Source: Candidatus Sulfotelmatobacter sp.
Lineage (GTDB): Bacteria; Acidobacteriota; Terriglobia; Terriglobales; Acidobacteriaceae
Direction of reading: 5' to 3'
Assembly: GCA_030049565.1 (NCBI GenBank)
Contig: JASIKQ010000256.1
Coordinates: 1-12,102 of the forward strand
Length of the DNA stretch: 12,102 nucleotides
The notes below the pieces were generated by a model, which had not been told where the DNA came from, did not search any database, and saw only the letters and a list, made by a program, of their open reading frames with translations. Shown piece by piece: positions 1-6,984 of this stretch (the stretch's first letter is position 1; the number at the start of each line of letters is the position of its first letter). The position numbers and the translations under genes were made by a program.

Positions 1-69
1 CACGGCTACCAGCAACTCGTGCCCCAGATCCAGCGCATTCGCGACTCCATTCCGGCCGATGCGGCGTAA
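1..69 (+). CDS. C-terminal fragment of an unidentified protein
   Basis: An open frame enters from the left edge and ends at TAA (67-69), giving the last 22 residues of a protein; they begin HGYQQLVPQI and end in DAA. The composition (Gln, Arg, Ile, Asp) looks like a soluble protein tail, perhaps a helix. The fragment is too short to identify. It lies 27 bases upstream of the phosphatase gene on the same strand, so the two are probably co-transcribed. The call rests on the open frame, the spacing and the orientation. Confidence 0.55.
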   Translation, partial: HGYQQLVPQIQRIRDSIPADAA

Positions 70-96
70 AGGCCTGCGTTTCGGGCAAGGAATCTT

Positions 97-1047
97 ATGG
101 AAGACTTGACCTTGGACCATCTGGTGCTGCGGTATTGCCGGCAAATCATCATGCAGGCGATGGATCATGTGCGCAGCCGGATGCGCAACGAGAACCTGCC
201 CGCCCTCAAGGGGCAGGTGCAGAATGTTCACTTCGAGAAGTCCGAATTGAATCTCACCAAAGCGATCGATCAGGAGGCGGAAGACCTCATCATCGAAGCG
301 TTGCGGTTCAAGTTCGCAAAGCTACCGGGCGTGAAGGCTTACACGGTGTTTTCCGAGGAACTAGGCATCCAGACATTTCCCGAAGGCGCCAGTGAGGCCG
401 ACGCGGATCTGGTCGTGTTCGTTGACCCAATTGACGGGACGGAATTTGTCGAGGCGCTGCAAGGCGGTTGGTCGTTGATCGCCGTTTATGACCGGCGCGA
501 GAACGACGTGATCGCCGCCGCGGCAGGGGACATTTTCCTAGACTGGATTTATTGGGCGTCCAGGAGCGGTTACGCAGAATGTTTGGATTTCATCACGCAC
601 TCGTGGTTTCGGCTGGATGGTGGTGGACAACCTAGATCAAGCCTGGCGGGCGCGCGAGTGAATGTGTTGACGACGAAGGTGGACCGGTATCAGGCGCTCG
701 CGGAGCAAACGGCCTTGATGGACGCCGTCCGCGAGCAGGACGGTCGCGTGAATCTTTCCTGGGGATCGAACACCATCATTCAGGTGGCCGCGGGCTATGC
801 GGATGTGGCGATTGAATTCGCCAAGGGTTTCGCTACCTACGACATTCTTCCGGGACTTTACATCGGCCTAAAAACCGGCCTGACGATTCTCGACCTACAG
901 GGGAATCCCATCACGTCCCAGCTCAACCTGGACGAAATCTTCACAGCCTTTCGTAAGGATGCCAAACATCCGAAACGCACGCCGTTTGTTGCGGCCGGGA
1001 ACGCGGCGCTGGCGGAACAGGTAATAGGGTTGCTGAAGAGAACATGA
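97..1047 (+). CDS. Inositol monophosphatase-superfamily phosphatase
   Basis: This 316-residue protein belongs to the Mg2+-dependent, Li+-sensitive phosphatase superfamily (inositol monophosphatase, fructose-1,6-bisphosphatase, CysQ/BPNT). The metal-site signature is clear: FSEELG at 85-90 supplies the Glu ligand (E88), and DPIDGTE at 110-116 supplies D110 and D113. The usual C-terminal WD motif appears as YD at 248-249, so the fourth acidic ligand (D249) is kept although Trp is replaced. The family acts on small phosphorylated cytosolic compounds such as inositol phosphate, sugar phosphates or 3'-phosphoadenosine nucleotides; the substrate cannot be read from sequence. The length is slightly above the usual 250-280 residues, with extra sequence around 150-190. 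The ATG at 97 is preceded by AAGGA at a five-base distance. No signal peptide is seen. The link to the rest of the window is unclear. Confidence 0.85.
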   Translation: MEDLTLDHLVLRYCRQIIMQAMDHVRSRMRNENLPALKGQVQNVHFEKSELNLTKAIDQEAEDLIIEALRFKFAKLPGVKAYTVFSEELGIQTFPEGASEADADLVVFVDPIDGTEFVEALQGGWSLIAVYDRRENDVIAAAAGDIFLDWIYWASRSGYAECLDFITHSWFRLDGGGQPRSSLAGARVNVLTTKVDRYQALAEQTALMDAVREQDGRVNLSWGSNTIIQVAAGYADVAIEFAKGFATYDILPGLYIGLKTGLTILDLQGNPITSQLNLDEIFTAFRKDAKHPKRTPFVAAGNAALAEQVIGLLKRT

Positions 1048-1268
1048 ACTCCGGTCAAGCGCCGCCTCGTCGCGCACACCCCAGCGCAGGTCAATGGCCT
1101 AGAAGCGTGCGCCGTTCGACAAGAGCCGTCAGAGCCAAGAGCTTCAAATTGCGATCTGCAAGTAACGCGCGTGCAGCTCTTCGTAGGTCGCGGCCGGAGG
1201 TAGGTCGAAAAGCGCGGAGTGCGTCTTGATGCCTGCGGCGCTCCGAGTACGCTTGGTGCGAAGGCATA
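1048..1268. other. Intergenic gap between convergent genes
   Basis: These 221 bases separate the plus-strand phosphatase from the minus-strand gene ending at 1269. A short plus-strand frame (1044-1229, Arg/Ser/Ala-rich) overlaps the phosphatase stop but has no family resemblance and looks like chance. The only structure noticed is the weak hairpin at 1215-1245. Confidence 0.5.
1215..1245. terminator. Weak hairpin, possible convergent terminator
   Basis: CGGAGTGC (1215-1222) can pair with GCGCTCCG (1238-1245), giving eight pairs including one G-U around a 15-base loop. It sits between two convergent genes, where a terminator is expected. There is no U-run on either side, so it is not a canonical Rho-independent terminator. 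Confidence 0.2.
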
Positions 1269-1814
1269 TTAGCTGTCGAACCAAAACACAGTTCGCACGT
1301 CGTCTGCCGACAATTTCCGCCGTTTTGCCGTTGCCGCCAAGAAGCGCTCTAACTCTAAGTAGGAAGATTCAATTAATTCTTTAACTGTTTGCTTCCAACG
1401 GAAGTTTTTCGGTCCACAGCTACCGTAACTGCAGGGCGGCGCGCCCCGCGTATCCTCTGGTGCGTCCAGCCAAGCAGCCAGTTTTTCGTCGGGGTTGCTT
1501 GGATCTAGCGCTCCATTAAACCAAACTTCTAAATCCTTCGTACGTTCCCAGCCCGCGCGCAGTTCCGCGAGCGTAAAGTAACTAGCTGAATGTATGTCGT
1601 CGGGATCGCACCTTTTGGCCAGCGAAGCGCTGACTCCGCTAGGCAACCCGCGCAGCGGCGCGAGCACGGGCATTTCTTCGCCCCACATATGATTTCGCAC
1701 GTCGGCTAGCCAAGCAAAAAAGTTATAGTTCCTGCTCGAGGGTCCCTCCGCCACAAAGTGCCAGTTACCGGCCCTGTCGCGGTACTCTTTAAAGCAATTA
1801 ATATCGGTCCCCAT
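1269..1814 (-). CDS. Uncharacterised soluble protein starting MGTDIN
   Basis: This 181-residue protein has no recognised catalytic motif. Its opening (MGTDINCFKEYRD, then NWHFV) and the RNYNFFAWLADVRN stretch at about 28-41 recall a scattered family of uncharacterised phage and bacterial proteins that begin MG(C/T)DIH and carry an RNY-F--LADVRN motif. I recognise the pattern but know of no function. The protein is rich in Trp and acidic residues, with no signal peptide or membrane segment, so it should be cytosolic. The ATG at 1814 has GGGGAG about four bases upstream. Parts of the gene (about 1355-1410) are visibly more AT-rich than the flanking genes, consistent with recent acquisition. It follows the sigma-54 activator by 58 bases on the same strand and could be read through from it, but nothing shows a shared role. 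Confidence 0.7.
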   Translation of the reverse strand: MGTDINCFKEYRDRAGNWHFVAEGPSSRNYNFFAWLADVRNHMWGEEMPVLAPLRGLPSGVSASLAKRCDPDDIHSASYFTLAELRAGWERTKDLEVWFNGALDPSNPDEKLAAWLDAPEDTRGAPPCSYGSCGPKNFRWKQTVKELIESSYLELERFLAATAKRRKLSADDVRTVFWFDS

Positions 1815-1872
1815 ATCACTCCCCTGCGTACATCGTCCATGATTGAAAGCGTTGATATACTCGGTGTTCCTC

Positions 1873-3480
1873 TCAGCCTTCTCTCATTAACTGCTGGACT
1901 TCGCCAAACAGGCGGCCGATCGCCTGGTGCAGGTGCGGCGCCAGGGTGCCGTTCCAAAAACGAGTTTGCGGCCGGGCATCGTGTTCGGGAAGCAAAAAAA
2001 GGTGATCGAGGTCGCTATCGAGCCGGGCGACGGCGTCGTAGGTTTCCTGGCTATGGAAGTAGAGCCGTTGTGAAAGCAGGATCTGCAATTCCGCGCTAAT
2101 CTGCGCCAGCAGGCTGCGTTCGTGTTCGCGGAGCGGCTGGCCGTCGGCCAGCGGTTTCAGGTGTTGCTCGCAAGCATGCAGGACCTCGTCGGTGCGGCGG
2201 AGGCGCCGCAGACATTCGATACGATGGTAGCTCGGATCTTCGGCATCAGTGACGTAGCCTTCGACCGGCAGAGCATAGTAACGTTGGAGTTCCCTGAGAT
2301 GATCGACGCGCAACTCCTCAGTCCTATGGAACGAGTTGAGCGCTTCGAGAAACGAGTGCAATTCGCGGACGTTGCCGGGCCAGCGCATGGCGCACAGCTC
2401 CTTCAGAACATTGGCGTTAAGTCCGGCTTGATCGCGGCGCAGCTTCTTCCAGTGAGCTTTGGCGAGCAGGGCGATATTGCTGGGATCGCTGCGTAACGGG
2501 GGCGCATAGATCACGAGCTGACGCAGCCGGTAGTACAGATCTTGGCGGAATTGTCCCGTCTGCATCATGGCGTAGAGATTGCGATTGGTGGCGGCGATGA
2601 TGCGCGCCTGAACCGGAATCTCGTCGGTGCTTCCCAGGCGCCGAATTTTTCGCTCCTGCAGAGCGCGCAGAATCTTTGCCTGATGATTCGGGGTGAGATC
2701 GCCGATCTCGTCGAGAAACAGGGTCCCGTTTCCGGCGAATTCCCACAGCCCTATTTTGGAAGTGCTCGCACCGGTAAAGGCCCCGGACATGTGGCCGAAC
2801 AGTTCGGATTCCAGCAGCTCACTGGGGATGGCGCCACAGTTCACCTCGACAAAGCGTTCCCGCTTCGATTCAAACTCGTGAATGGCGCGAGCGATGACGT
2901 TCTTGCCGGTTCCGGTCTCGCCTAGGATCAGTACCGGCAGCTCGCTGGTTCTGGCGCGTAAGATCATTTGCCGCACGAACCTGTACTCCAGGGATTCGCC
3001 CAAGAACCGCTTGGCAAGCTCTTCTGGGACGGGCCACTCTTCCAGCCGCAGCGGCAGGGGGGCTGGACCAAGATCGACCGGTGCCTGCGCCTCGCAACTT
3101 TGCGTATCGCCCCCCATCTCCTGGAAAATCTGCTCGGTGACTCCAATGACATAAGCCTTGCGTTCGCCGGCTGCGGCGGCATTCTCCAACAGGCTACGGA
3201 TCCCCTGCCGCAGTCGCCCAGACGTGGTGTACTTGCCATCGATCACTGGGATCAGTCCATCGTGTCCCAGCAGCACGTCCGCCAGGGACTTCGCCTCGTG
3301 CTTTTCGCGACGATCCTTGAATGGGGTGCCGCATCGCTGGAAGACACCCAGTTCGGAATCGGGTACGACCAGGACCGCCGGTGTCTGCGTGGCCGGGATG
3401 GACTCCTCCGTAAGCGGCGTAGCGATGGAGATTCGCACCGGCTCCGCGGCTTGGGCGAACCATAGCGCTTGAATCGGCAT
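1873..3480 (-). CDS. Sigma-54 activator (AAA+) without DNA-binding HTH
   Basis: A 535-residue bacterial enhancer-binding protein that would use ATP to remodel sigma-54 RNA polymerase. The central AAA+ domain (about 160-400) is complete: Walker A GETGTGKN (187-194), the sigma-54 contact loop GAFTGA (233-238), Walker B LFLDEIGDL (254-262), sensor I around AATNRN (296-301), Arg-finger region FRQDLYYRL (311-319) and sensor II WPGNVREL (367-374). The N-terminal ~150 residues match no receiver, GAF or PAS pattern I recognise and are presumably the sensor. The last ~135 residues are helical and charged and lack a Fis-type helix-turn-helix, which most such proteins have. The ATG at 3480 is chosen over an upstream TTG because GAGG lies seven bases before it. 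It has its own sigma-70-like promoter. The likely target is the sigma-54 promoter at 6702-6716. RtcR-type regulators are a loose comparison only. Confidence 0.88.
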   Translation of the reverse strand: MPIQALWFAQAAEPVRISIATPLTEESIPATQTPAVLVVPDSELGVFQRCGTPFKDRREKHEAKSLADVLLGHDGLIPVIDGKYTTSGRLRQGIRSLLENAAAAGERKAYVIGVTEQIFQEMGGDTQSCEAQAPVDLGPAPLPLRLEEWPVPEELAKRFLGESLEYRFVRQMILRARTSELPVLILGETGTGKNVIARAIHEFESKRERFVEVNCGAIPSELLESELFGHMSGAFTGASTSKIGLWEFAGNGTLFLDEIGDLTPNHQAKILRALQERKIRRLGSTDEIPVQARIIAATNRNLYAMMQTGQFRQDLYYRLRQLVIYAPPLRSDPSNIALLAKAHWKKLRRDQAGLNANVLKELCAMRWPGNVRELHSFLEALNSFHRTEELRVDHLRELQRYYALPVEGYVTDAEDPSYHRIECLRRLRRTDEVLHACEQHLKPLADGQPLREHERSLLAQISAELQILLSQRLYFHSQETYDAVARLDSDLDHLFLLPEHDARPQTRFWNGTLAPHLHQAIGRLFGEVQQLMREG

Positions 3481-3513
3481 CAACCAACCTCGTTTGAAGC
3501 AGAGAAGAAGTTC

Positions 3514-3542
3514 ATTATCAGCAAGCGCCTACAGAGTGTCCA
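3514..3542 (-). promoter_or_regulatory. Sigma-70-like promoter of the sigma-54 activator gene
   Basis: Read on the minus strand, TGGACA (3537-3542) and GATAAT (3514-3519) are 17 bases apart; each matches five of six consensus bases. The predicted start near 3507 leaves a leader of about 27 bases before the ATG at 3480. It lies in the 80-base gap after the vWA gene, so the activator can be made independently of the sigma-54-driven operon. Confidence 0.6.
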
Positions 3543-3560
3543 GCCCATCTGTCCGCAGTG

Positions 3561-4925
3561 CTACGTCTCCCGCTTCTCCTCCAAATAATCATCCAGGGTA
3601 GGAACCCTTCTGATATGGGCCATGGCAATAAGCGCGTCTGCTTCAACCATGAGATTGATCGTGCTGCGATCGTTCAGGCCCGTCACCTCACCGTCGGACA
3701 CCCAAACTCTGGGAATCTTCTGTCGAGACAGCCATTGCAGCGCGGGACCATCCACCACGTTTCCCGAGTGCGGCCAGTTATCGATGACCTCTCGGGCTGC
3801 GTGCATGCCGTTGTGTGCCGCAATCAGCAGGCTTCCCGATTCGCTTGCGGGACGGCCTCCATAGAGGCCGATGGTGGCGCTCGGGCTACGTGCCAGTACG
3901 GCCATGAGCCGGTCGTGGGTGACCTGTTTACCCATCGAGCCCGAGCAGTCGATCAGCAGCGTTCCGCAGTGCGCCGATCGAGGGCGGCGAAGGGTAAAAG
4001 CGCGTCCGTCGGCCGCCGGTAGCAAGGCTCGGCTGGGATAACGGAAGGCACCTGTATATCCGCAGACGAGTTTTGGCTTGGTCATTCCCGGCAGTTTCCG
4101 GCACGAATTCGTCAGCGGCGGAGCCAAAATATCCATGGGACCCCAGGGGATGCTGTCTTTACCACTGCGCAGGCCCTTAATGCGGACACTGGCGGGAACG
4201 CACACACCCGCCCTAACCAGGTAATCCTCCGGATCGAGCACGTCGTCAGCCTGGTTGCCGTCTTGCTCGGCGAGGGGGACACACATCGCGATCCGGGCCA
4301 GCGGATGTTCGGCGTCGGGCGAGTCGGGTCCAAAGCGGTTCTGCAGATTCCTCAGCAGCAACAGAAACTGCCGCGGATTCAGCGGAAGGGGCTGTGCGCC
4401 CCAGCGAGCCAGACGTTCGGAGGTTTGATCGAGCAAAGCCAAGTCGTCGCCCGTTAAGTCGGTCCTTCTCGCCAACAGAGACATGCGCATCAGGGGCGCA
4501 TACCGTAAGCCTTCCGCCCGTAAATAAAGGATGGCGGCAATCCAGCGCGGCAGGTCGGGATACAGTCCGTCCTGCCATAACAACAGTTCGGCGATGTCGC
4601 GATTGCCTCGCGCCATCATGAAGTGGTTGACCACCACATCGAGCGTGCCCTGAATCCACAGGTTGTGGATGCCCCGCCGGTGAAGGCCTCGCAAGCAACG
4701 GAGGGATGGTCCCAGTCTCTGCCGCCACAAGCCAAGATGGCCGTATTCGTGCGCCCGGATTCCTAGCGCCAAAGAGGACGAGACGGAAAAGGGGCTCTGG
4801 AACAGCCCGGTTACCTTCCGGCCGGGCGGAGCGCATCGCCCGCCAGCGTCTTCCGGGTTATCGCGAACCAGGAACGGTCCGGCCCCTGCCGCGATGCTGG
4901 GCACGGGCGTCAGAAGGTGTCGCAT
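3561..4925 (-). CDS. Metallopeptidase-like / von Willebrand A domain protein
   Basis: A 454-residue two-domain protein, partner of the upstream MoxR ATPase. The N-terminal half carries HEYGH (59-63), an HEXXH zinc-site pattern, followed by DVVVNHFM (96-103); this order recalls the metallopeptidase-like region fused to vWA domains in DUF2201-type proteins. The C-terminal ~135 residues form a vWA domain: MIDAS motif DCSGSM (326-331), a probable further metal-site loop near NVVDGPAL (389-396), and VSDGEVTG (409-416), which matches the usual TDGE strand end. vWA proteins paired with MoxR ATPases generally act as metal-dependent substrate adaptors. The ATG at 4925 is favoured because GAGG precedes it by five bases; an in-frame upstream start would add 33 unusual residues inside the MoxR gene. 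It overlaps the MoxR stop by 16 bases, suggesting translational coupling. Whether the peptidase-like half is catalytic is unknown. Confidence 0.82.
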   Translation of the reverse strand: MRHLLTPVPSIAAGAGPFLVRDNPEDAGGRCAPPGRKVTGLFQSPFSVSSSLALGIRAHEYGHLGLWRQRLGPSLRCLRGLHRRGIHNLWIQGTLDVVVNHFMMARGNRDIAELLLWQDGLYPDLPRWIAAILYLRAEGLRYAPLMRMSLLARRTDLTGDDLALLDQTSERLARWGAQPLPLNPRQFLLLLRNLQNRFGPDSPDAEHPLARIAMCVPLAEQDGNQADDVLDPEDYLVRAGVCVPASVRIKGLRSGKDSIPWGPMDILAPPLTNSCRKLPGMTKPKLVCGYTGAFRYPSRALLPAADGRAFTLRRPRSAHCGTLLIDCSGSMGKQVTHDRLMAVLARSPSATIGLYGGRPASESGSLLIAAHNGMHAAREVIDNWPHSGNVVDGPALQWLSRQKIPRVWVSDGEVTGLNDRSTINLMVEADALIAMAHIRRVPTLDDYLEEKRET

Positions 4926-5665
4926 GGCAGCCTCACCCCACGGGCCTGCAAAGCCGCAAGAAAATCCGGGGCCCGCTCCGCCAAAGTCAAAAGTGCAGCT
5001 TGGCGTGAAGGCACGGCATCGCAAACCAGGTTAATAAAGGACATCACGCGCCGCGGATCGAGCGCGCGCTCCGGATCCAGATAGCTGTCCGCCAGCGCGC
5101 CTCCTAGTCCTTGGCAACGCCGGTCCAACTCCTCCACCAGTGTCACATTGGGAACCGGGAGGTGGATCTCCGCCTCGAAACGCGAACGTAGCGCGGGATC
5201 CAGTTGGTCCGGGCTGCTGTTGCTGGTGCCGACCACCTTGAAGCCCTCGGCCGGAGTGAGGAGTTCGCCATTCGGCAAGGCCAGAGACGCCACGTCGCGG
5301 TCGTCGAGAACTCCCAGCAGGAAATCCTGCACCGAGCCGCTGGCGCGTCCGATTTCGTTCAGCACCAGCACGCGTCCTTCCTGGTAAGCGCGGGAAACGG
5401 GCCCCAAATGGAAATGCCACTCGACCCGGTCGGGAACCCAGTGCCCCATCAATTCCTGCACGGTCAGGTCTTCCGCCAGCGTAACCTGCACGGGCGAGCT
5501 TCCCGCGCGTGAGGCGAGATAGCTCTTTCCTACCCCCGGCGGTCCCCAGAGAAACACCCGCGAGAGTTTAGCTACTGCTGCCTCGGCCAGGACCCAAACC
5601 GAAGCGACGCCCGCCCACTCCGAGGAATTCCACTGCTGCTTCTGCGAATTGGTTGAAGTTTTCAT
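4910..5665 (-). CDS. MoxR-like AAA+ ATPase
   Basis: A 251-residue single-domain AAA+ ATPase of the MoxR type, expected to form a hexamer that remodels a target with help from a vWA partner. Visible motifs are Walker A GPPGVGKS (41-48), a Walker B region VLVLNEIGRA (99-108), sensor I GTSNSS (146-151) and a probable Arg finger in ALRSRFE (158-164). The Walker B Asp that normally precedes the catalytic Glu is Asn here (N103, with E104 kept), which could weaken Mg2+ binding. The first 34 residues are short and polar. The ATG at 5665 is chosen because it falls seven bases after the TPR gene's stop; the upstream in-frame ATG (5737) would overlap that gene and add a Cys/Arg-rich tail. At 251 residues it is shorter than typical MoxR proteins (about 300-330), mainly in the C-terminal lid. 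Confidence 0.83.
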   Translation of the reverse strand: MKTSTNSQKQQWNSSEWAGVASVWVLAEAAVAKLSRVFLWGPPGVGKSYLASRAGSSPVQVTLAEDLTVQELMGHWVPDRVEWHFHLGPVSRAYQEGRVLVLNEIGRASGSVQDFLLGVLDDRDVASLALPNGELLTPAEGFKVVGTSNSSPDQLDPALRSRFEAEIHLPVPNVTLVEELDRRCQGLGGALADSYLDPERALDPRRVMSFINLVCDAVPSRQAALLTLAERAPDFLAALQARGVRLPCDTF

Positions 5666-5672
5666 ACCGTCT

Positions 5673-6590
5673 CTAGTACCTCTCCTCCGGATACAGTTTC
5701 TGCACGCGCTCGGCTTCGACATAGGCTTTCTTGGCATCTTCGGTTCGCTCTAACGCCGTCAGCGCGTTGCCTTTGTTCTGCCAACAAAGGAAGTCTGTAG
5801 GGTCCAGTTCCAGCGAGCGGAGATAGCAGTCGAGTCCTTCCTGGTGTTTGTCTGCGTCCCGAAGCAGCGCGCCCTTGGCCCGCCAGGCGAGCGCACACTC
5901 GGGATTCGTCTTCAAGGCTTCTTCCACGGCGACCATGGCTTCGTCGCGGCGCCCCATTTCGCGCAACAGGCATCCCTTGCGAGTCCAAGCCTCGAAATGC
6001 CCGGGATCTAATTCCAAGGCGTCCTCGATCAGGTTCAAGGCCTTGGCACGCAGGCCCTGCTTCCGCAGCAGTTGTGCCTGGTGGCAAAGCGCGTCCGCGC
6101 TGATCATTGAGAACACAGCCACGAGGTAGCTGCCTGGCGCCAGAGCGGAGAACGCAATGCGGCACATGTTCCCGCCAAGAATGGCTTGCCTTATCGCGGT
6201 GCTCTTTTCCAGCGGAACCACCATTACCTTCGACTGATGCTTCTCCGGCAGAGTGCAGAGAACCAGGCTGGAGTCCCCAGCGCGGTAGAACAGATACAGG
6301 TCCTCACGGTGGGCGCGGCGCATCACGACTCCCACAGGACGCTCTGCCTCGTCAGGAAGCCAGCGCGCGTGAGGAGTCGGATGCACGACGCACGCCACGA
6401 TTTTGGGAATTCCGCCCACAACTTCCAGGCCGGGGCCGCTGTCCGCGTTTTCGTTTCTGCGGAGCGTGATGCGAAATGCGGCCTCAGGAGGAGTGCGGCG
6501 CTGGGGCGGGCGCTTGTCTGTCGCGATGTTGTCGTCAGCCGGCGACAACAGCCGGTCGCAATCCTCCAGGATCTTAGGCCAGGTTTTCAT
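5673..6590 (-). CDS. TPR-repeat protein, first gene of the sigma-54 operon
   Basis: A 305-residue protein with two parts. Residues 1-160 form a domain I do not recognise, rich in beta-type stretches (for example VVGGIPKIVACVV near 57-69 and DLYLFYRAG near 97-105). Residues 165-300 hold four consecutive tetratricopeptide repeats: the -W--KG--L/--G---EA-------L-P pattern recurs about every 34 residues (repeats near 165, 199, 233 and 267). TPR arrays bind other proteins, so this is probably the scaffold or recognition subunit for the MoxR/vWA pair encoded next. No signal peptide or membrane segment is evident. The ATG at 6590 is well supported by GGAGG seven bases upstream. It begins about 100 bases after the predicted sigma-54 start site. 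No enzymatic motif is visible. Confidence 0.8.
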   Translation of the reverse strand: MKTWPKILEDCDRLLSPADDNIATDKRPPQRRTPPEAAFRITLRRNENADSGPGLEVVGGIPKIVACVVHPTPHARWLPDEAERPVGVVMRRAHREDLYLFYRAGDSSLVLCTLPEKHQSKVMVVPLEKSTAIRQAILGGNMCRIAFSALAPGSYLVAVFSMISADALCHQAQLLRKQGLRAKALNLIEDALELDPGHFEAWTRKGCLLREMGRRDEAMVAVEEALKTNPECALAWRAKGALLRDADKHQEGLDCYLRSLELDPTDFLCWQNKGNALTALERTEDAKKAYVEAERVQKLYPEERY

Positions 6591-6646
6591 CGAGCTCCCT
6601 CCAAGGACACACTATGTATCGGTACAACGCGGTGTTCTCGCGCCTC

Positions 6647-6668
6647 CGAGCCGTAGCGGCTTGGCTCG
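6647..6668 (-). promoter_or_regulatory. Competing hairpins in the TPR operon leader
   Basis: In the leader between the predicted transcription start (about 6690) and the ATG at 6590, CGAGCC (6647-6652) can pair with GGCTCG (6663-6668). A second perfect stem, AGCCG (6649-6653) with CGGCT (6657-6661) around a three-base loop, shares bases with it, so the two are mutually exclusive. Both end 57 or more bases before the start codon. A regulatory role is possible but unproven. Confidence 0.25.
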
Positions 6669-6701
6669 CGTCTTTTGCGGTTGTCTACCGCCTCGTATAA
6701 G

Positions 6702-6716
6702 GCAAGCGCAGTGCCA
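6702..6716 (-). promoter_or_regulatory. Sigma-54 (-24/-12) promoter of the TPR-MoxR-vWA operon
   Basis: On the minus strand the sequence reads TGGCACTGCGCTTGC. The invariant GG (-24) and GC (-12) are separated by exactly 10 bases, and the match to TGGCACG-N4-TTGC is broken at one position (T for G). A transcript starting about 12 bases downstream (near 6690) would have a leader of about 100 bases before the TPR gene. The enhancer-binding protein encoded further along the same strand supports the call. Confidence 0.8.
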
Positions 6717-6984
6717 ATTTCCAAGTACGCGGAAACAAAGGATAAAACGAAATCATGCCGCATCGAAGGTTGAGTTATGGAGAGAATCAGTGAGTTTCAA
6801 GTTGACTTTCCCGCTAGAAGATAGCGTTCGGCAGTTCTCTGCGACTATGCCTCCGATCATAAGATCAACGGTCCAGACGTGGCACCAGCGGCGCGCCTCG
6901 CACCGGCGGCGGCACAACGGCGGTACTCTGCCGGGCGACCGCGGTGCTATGCGGCGATCCATTTGGAATGAGTTTCCTCCGCGC

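Noticed and set aside
1044..1229. Plus-strand 61-residue frame overlapping the phosphatase stop
   Set aside because: Arg/Ser/Ala-rich with no family resemblance and no convincing ribosome binding site; looks like chance coding in GC-rich DNA.
1873..2275. Fis-type helix-turn-helix at the C-terminus of the sigma-54 activator
   Set aside because: No HTH-like pattern is visible after the AAA+ lid, so the protein was not called a Fis-family DNA-binding regulator.
2122..2496. Plus-strand frames opposite the sigma-54 activator (also 2542-2925 and 2968-3465)
   Set aside because: They are antisense shadows of a gene with complete AAA+ motifs.
6880..6894. Second -24/-12-like sequence on the plus strand (TGGCAC with GC 10 bases after GG)
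   Set aside because: The -12 half lacks TT (reads GCGC) and no gene follows on the plus strand until 9228.
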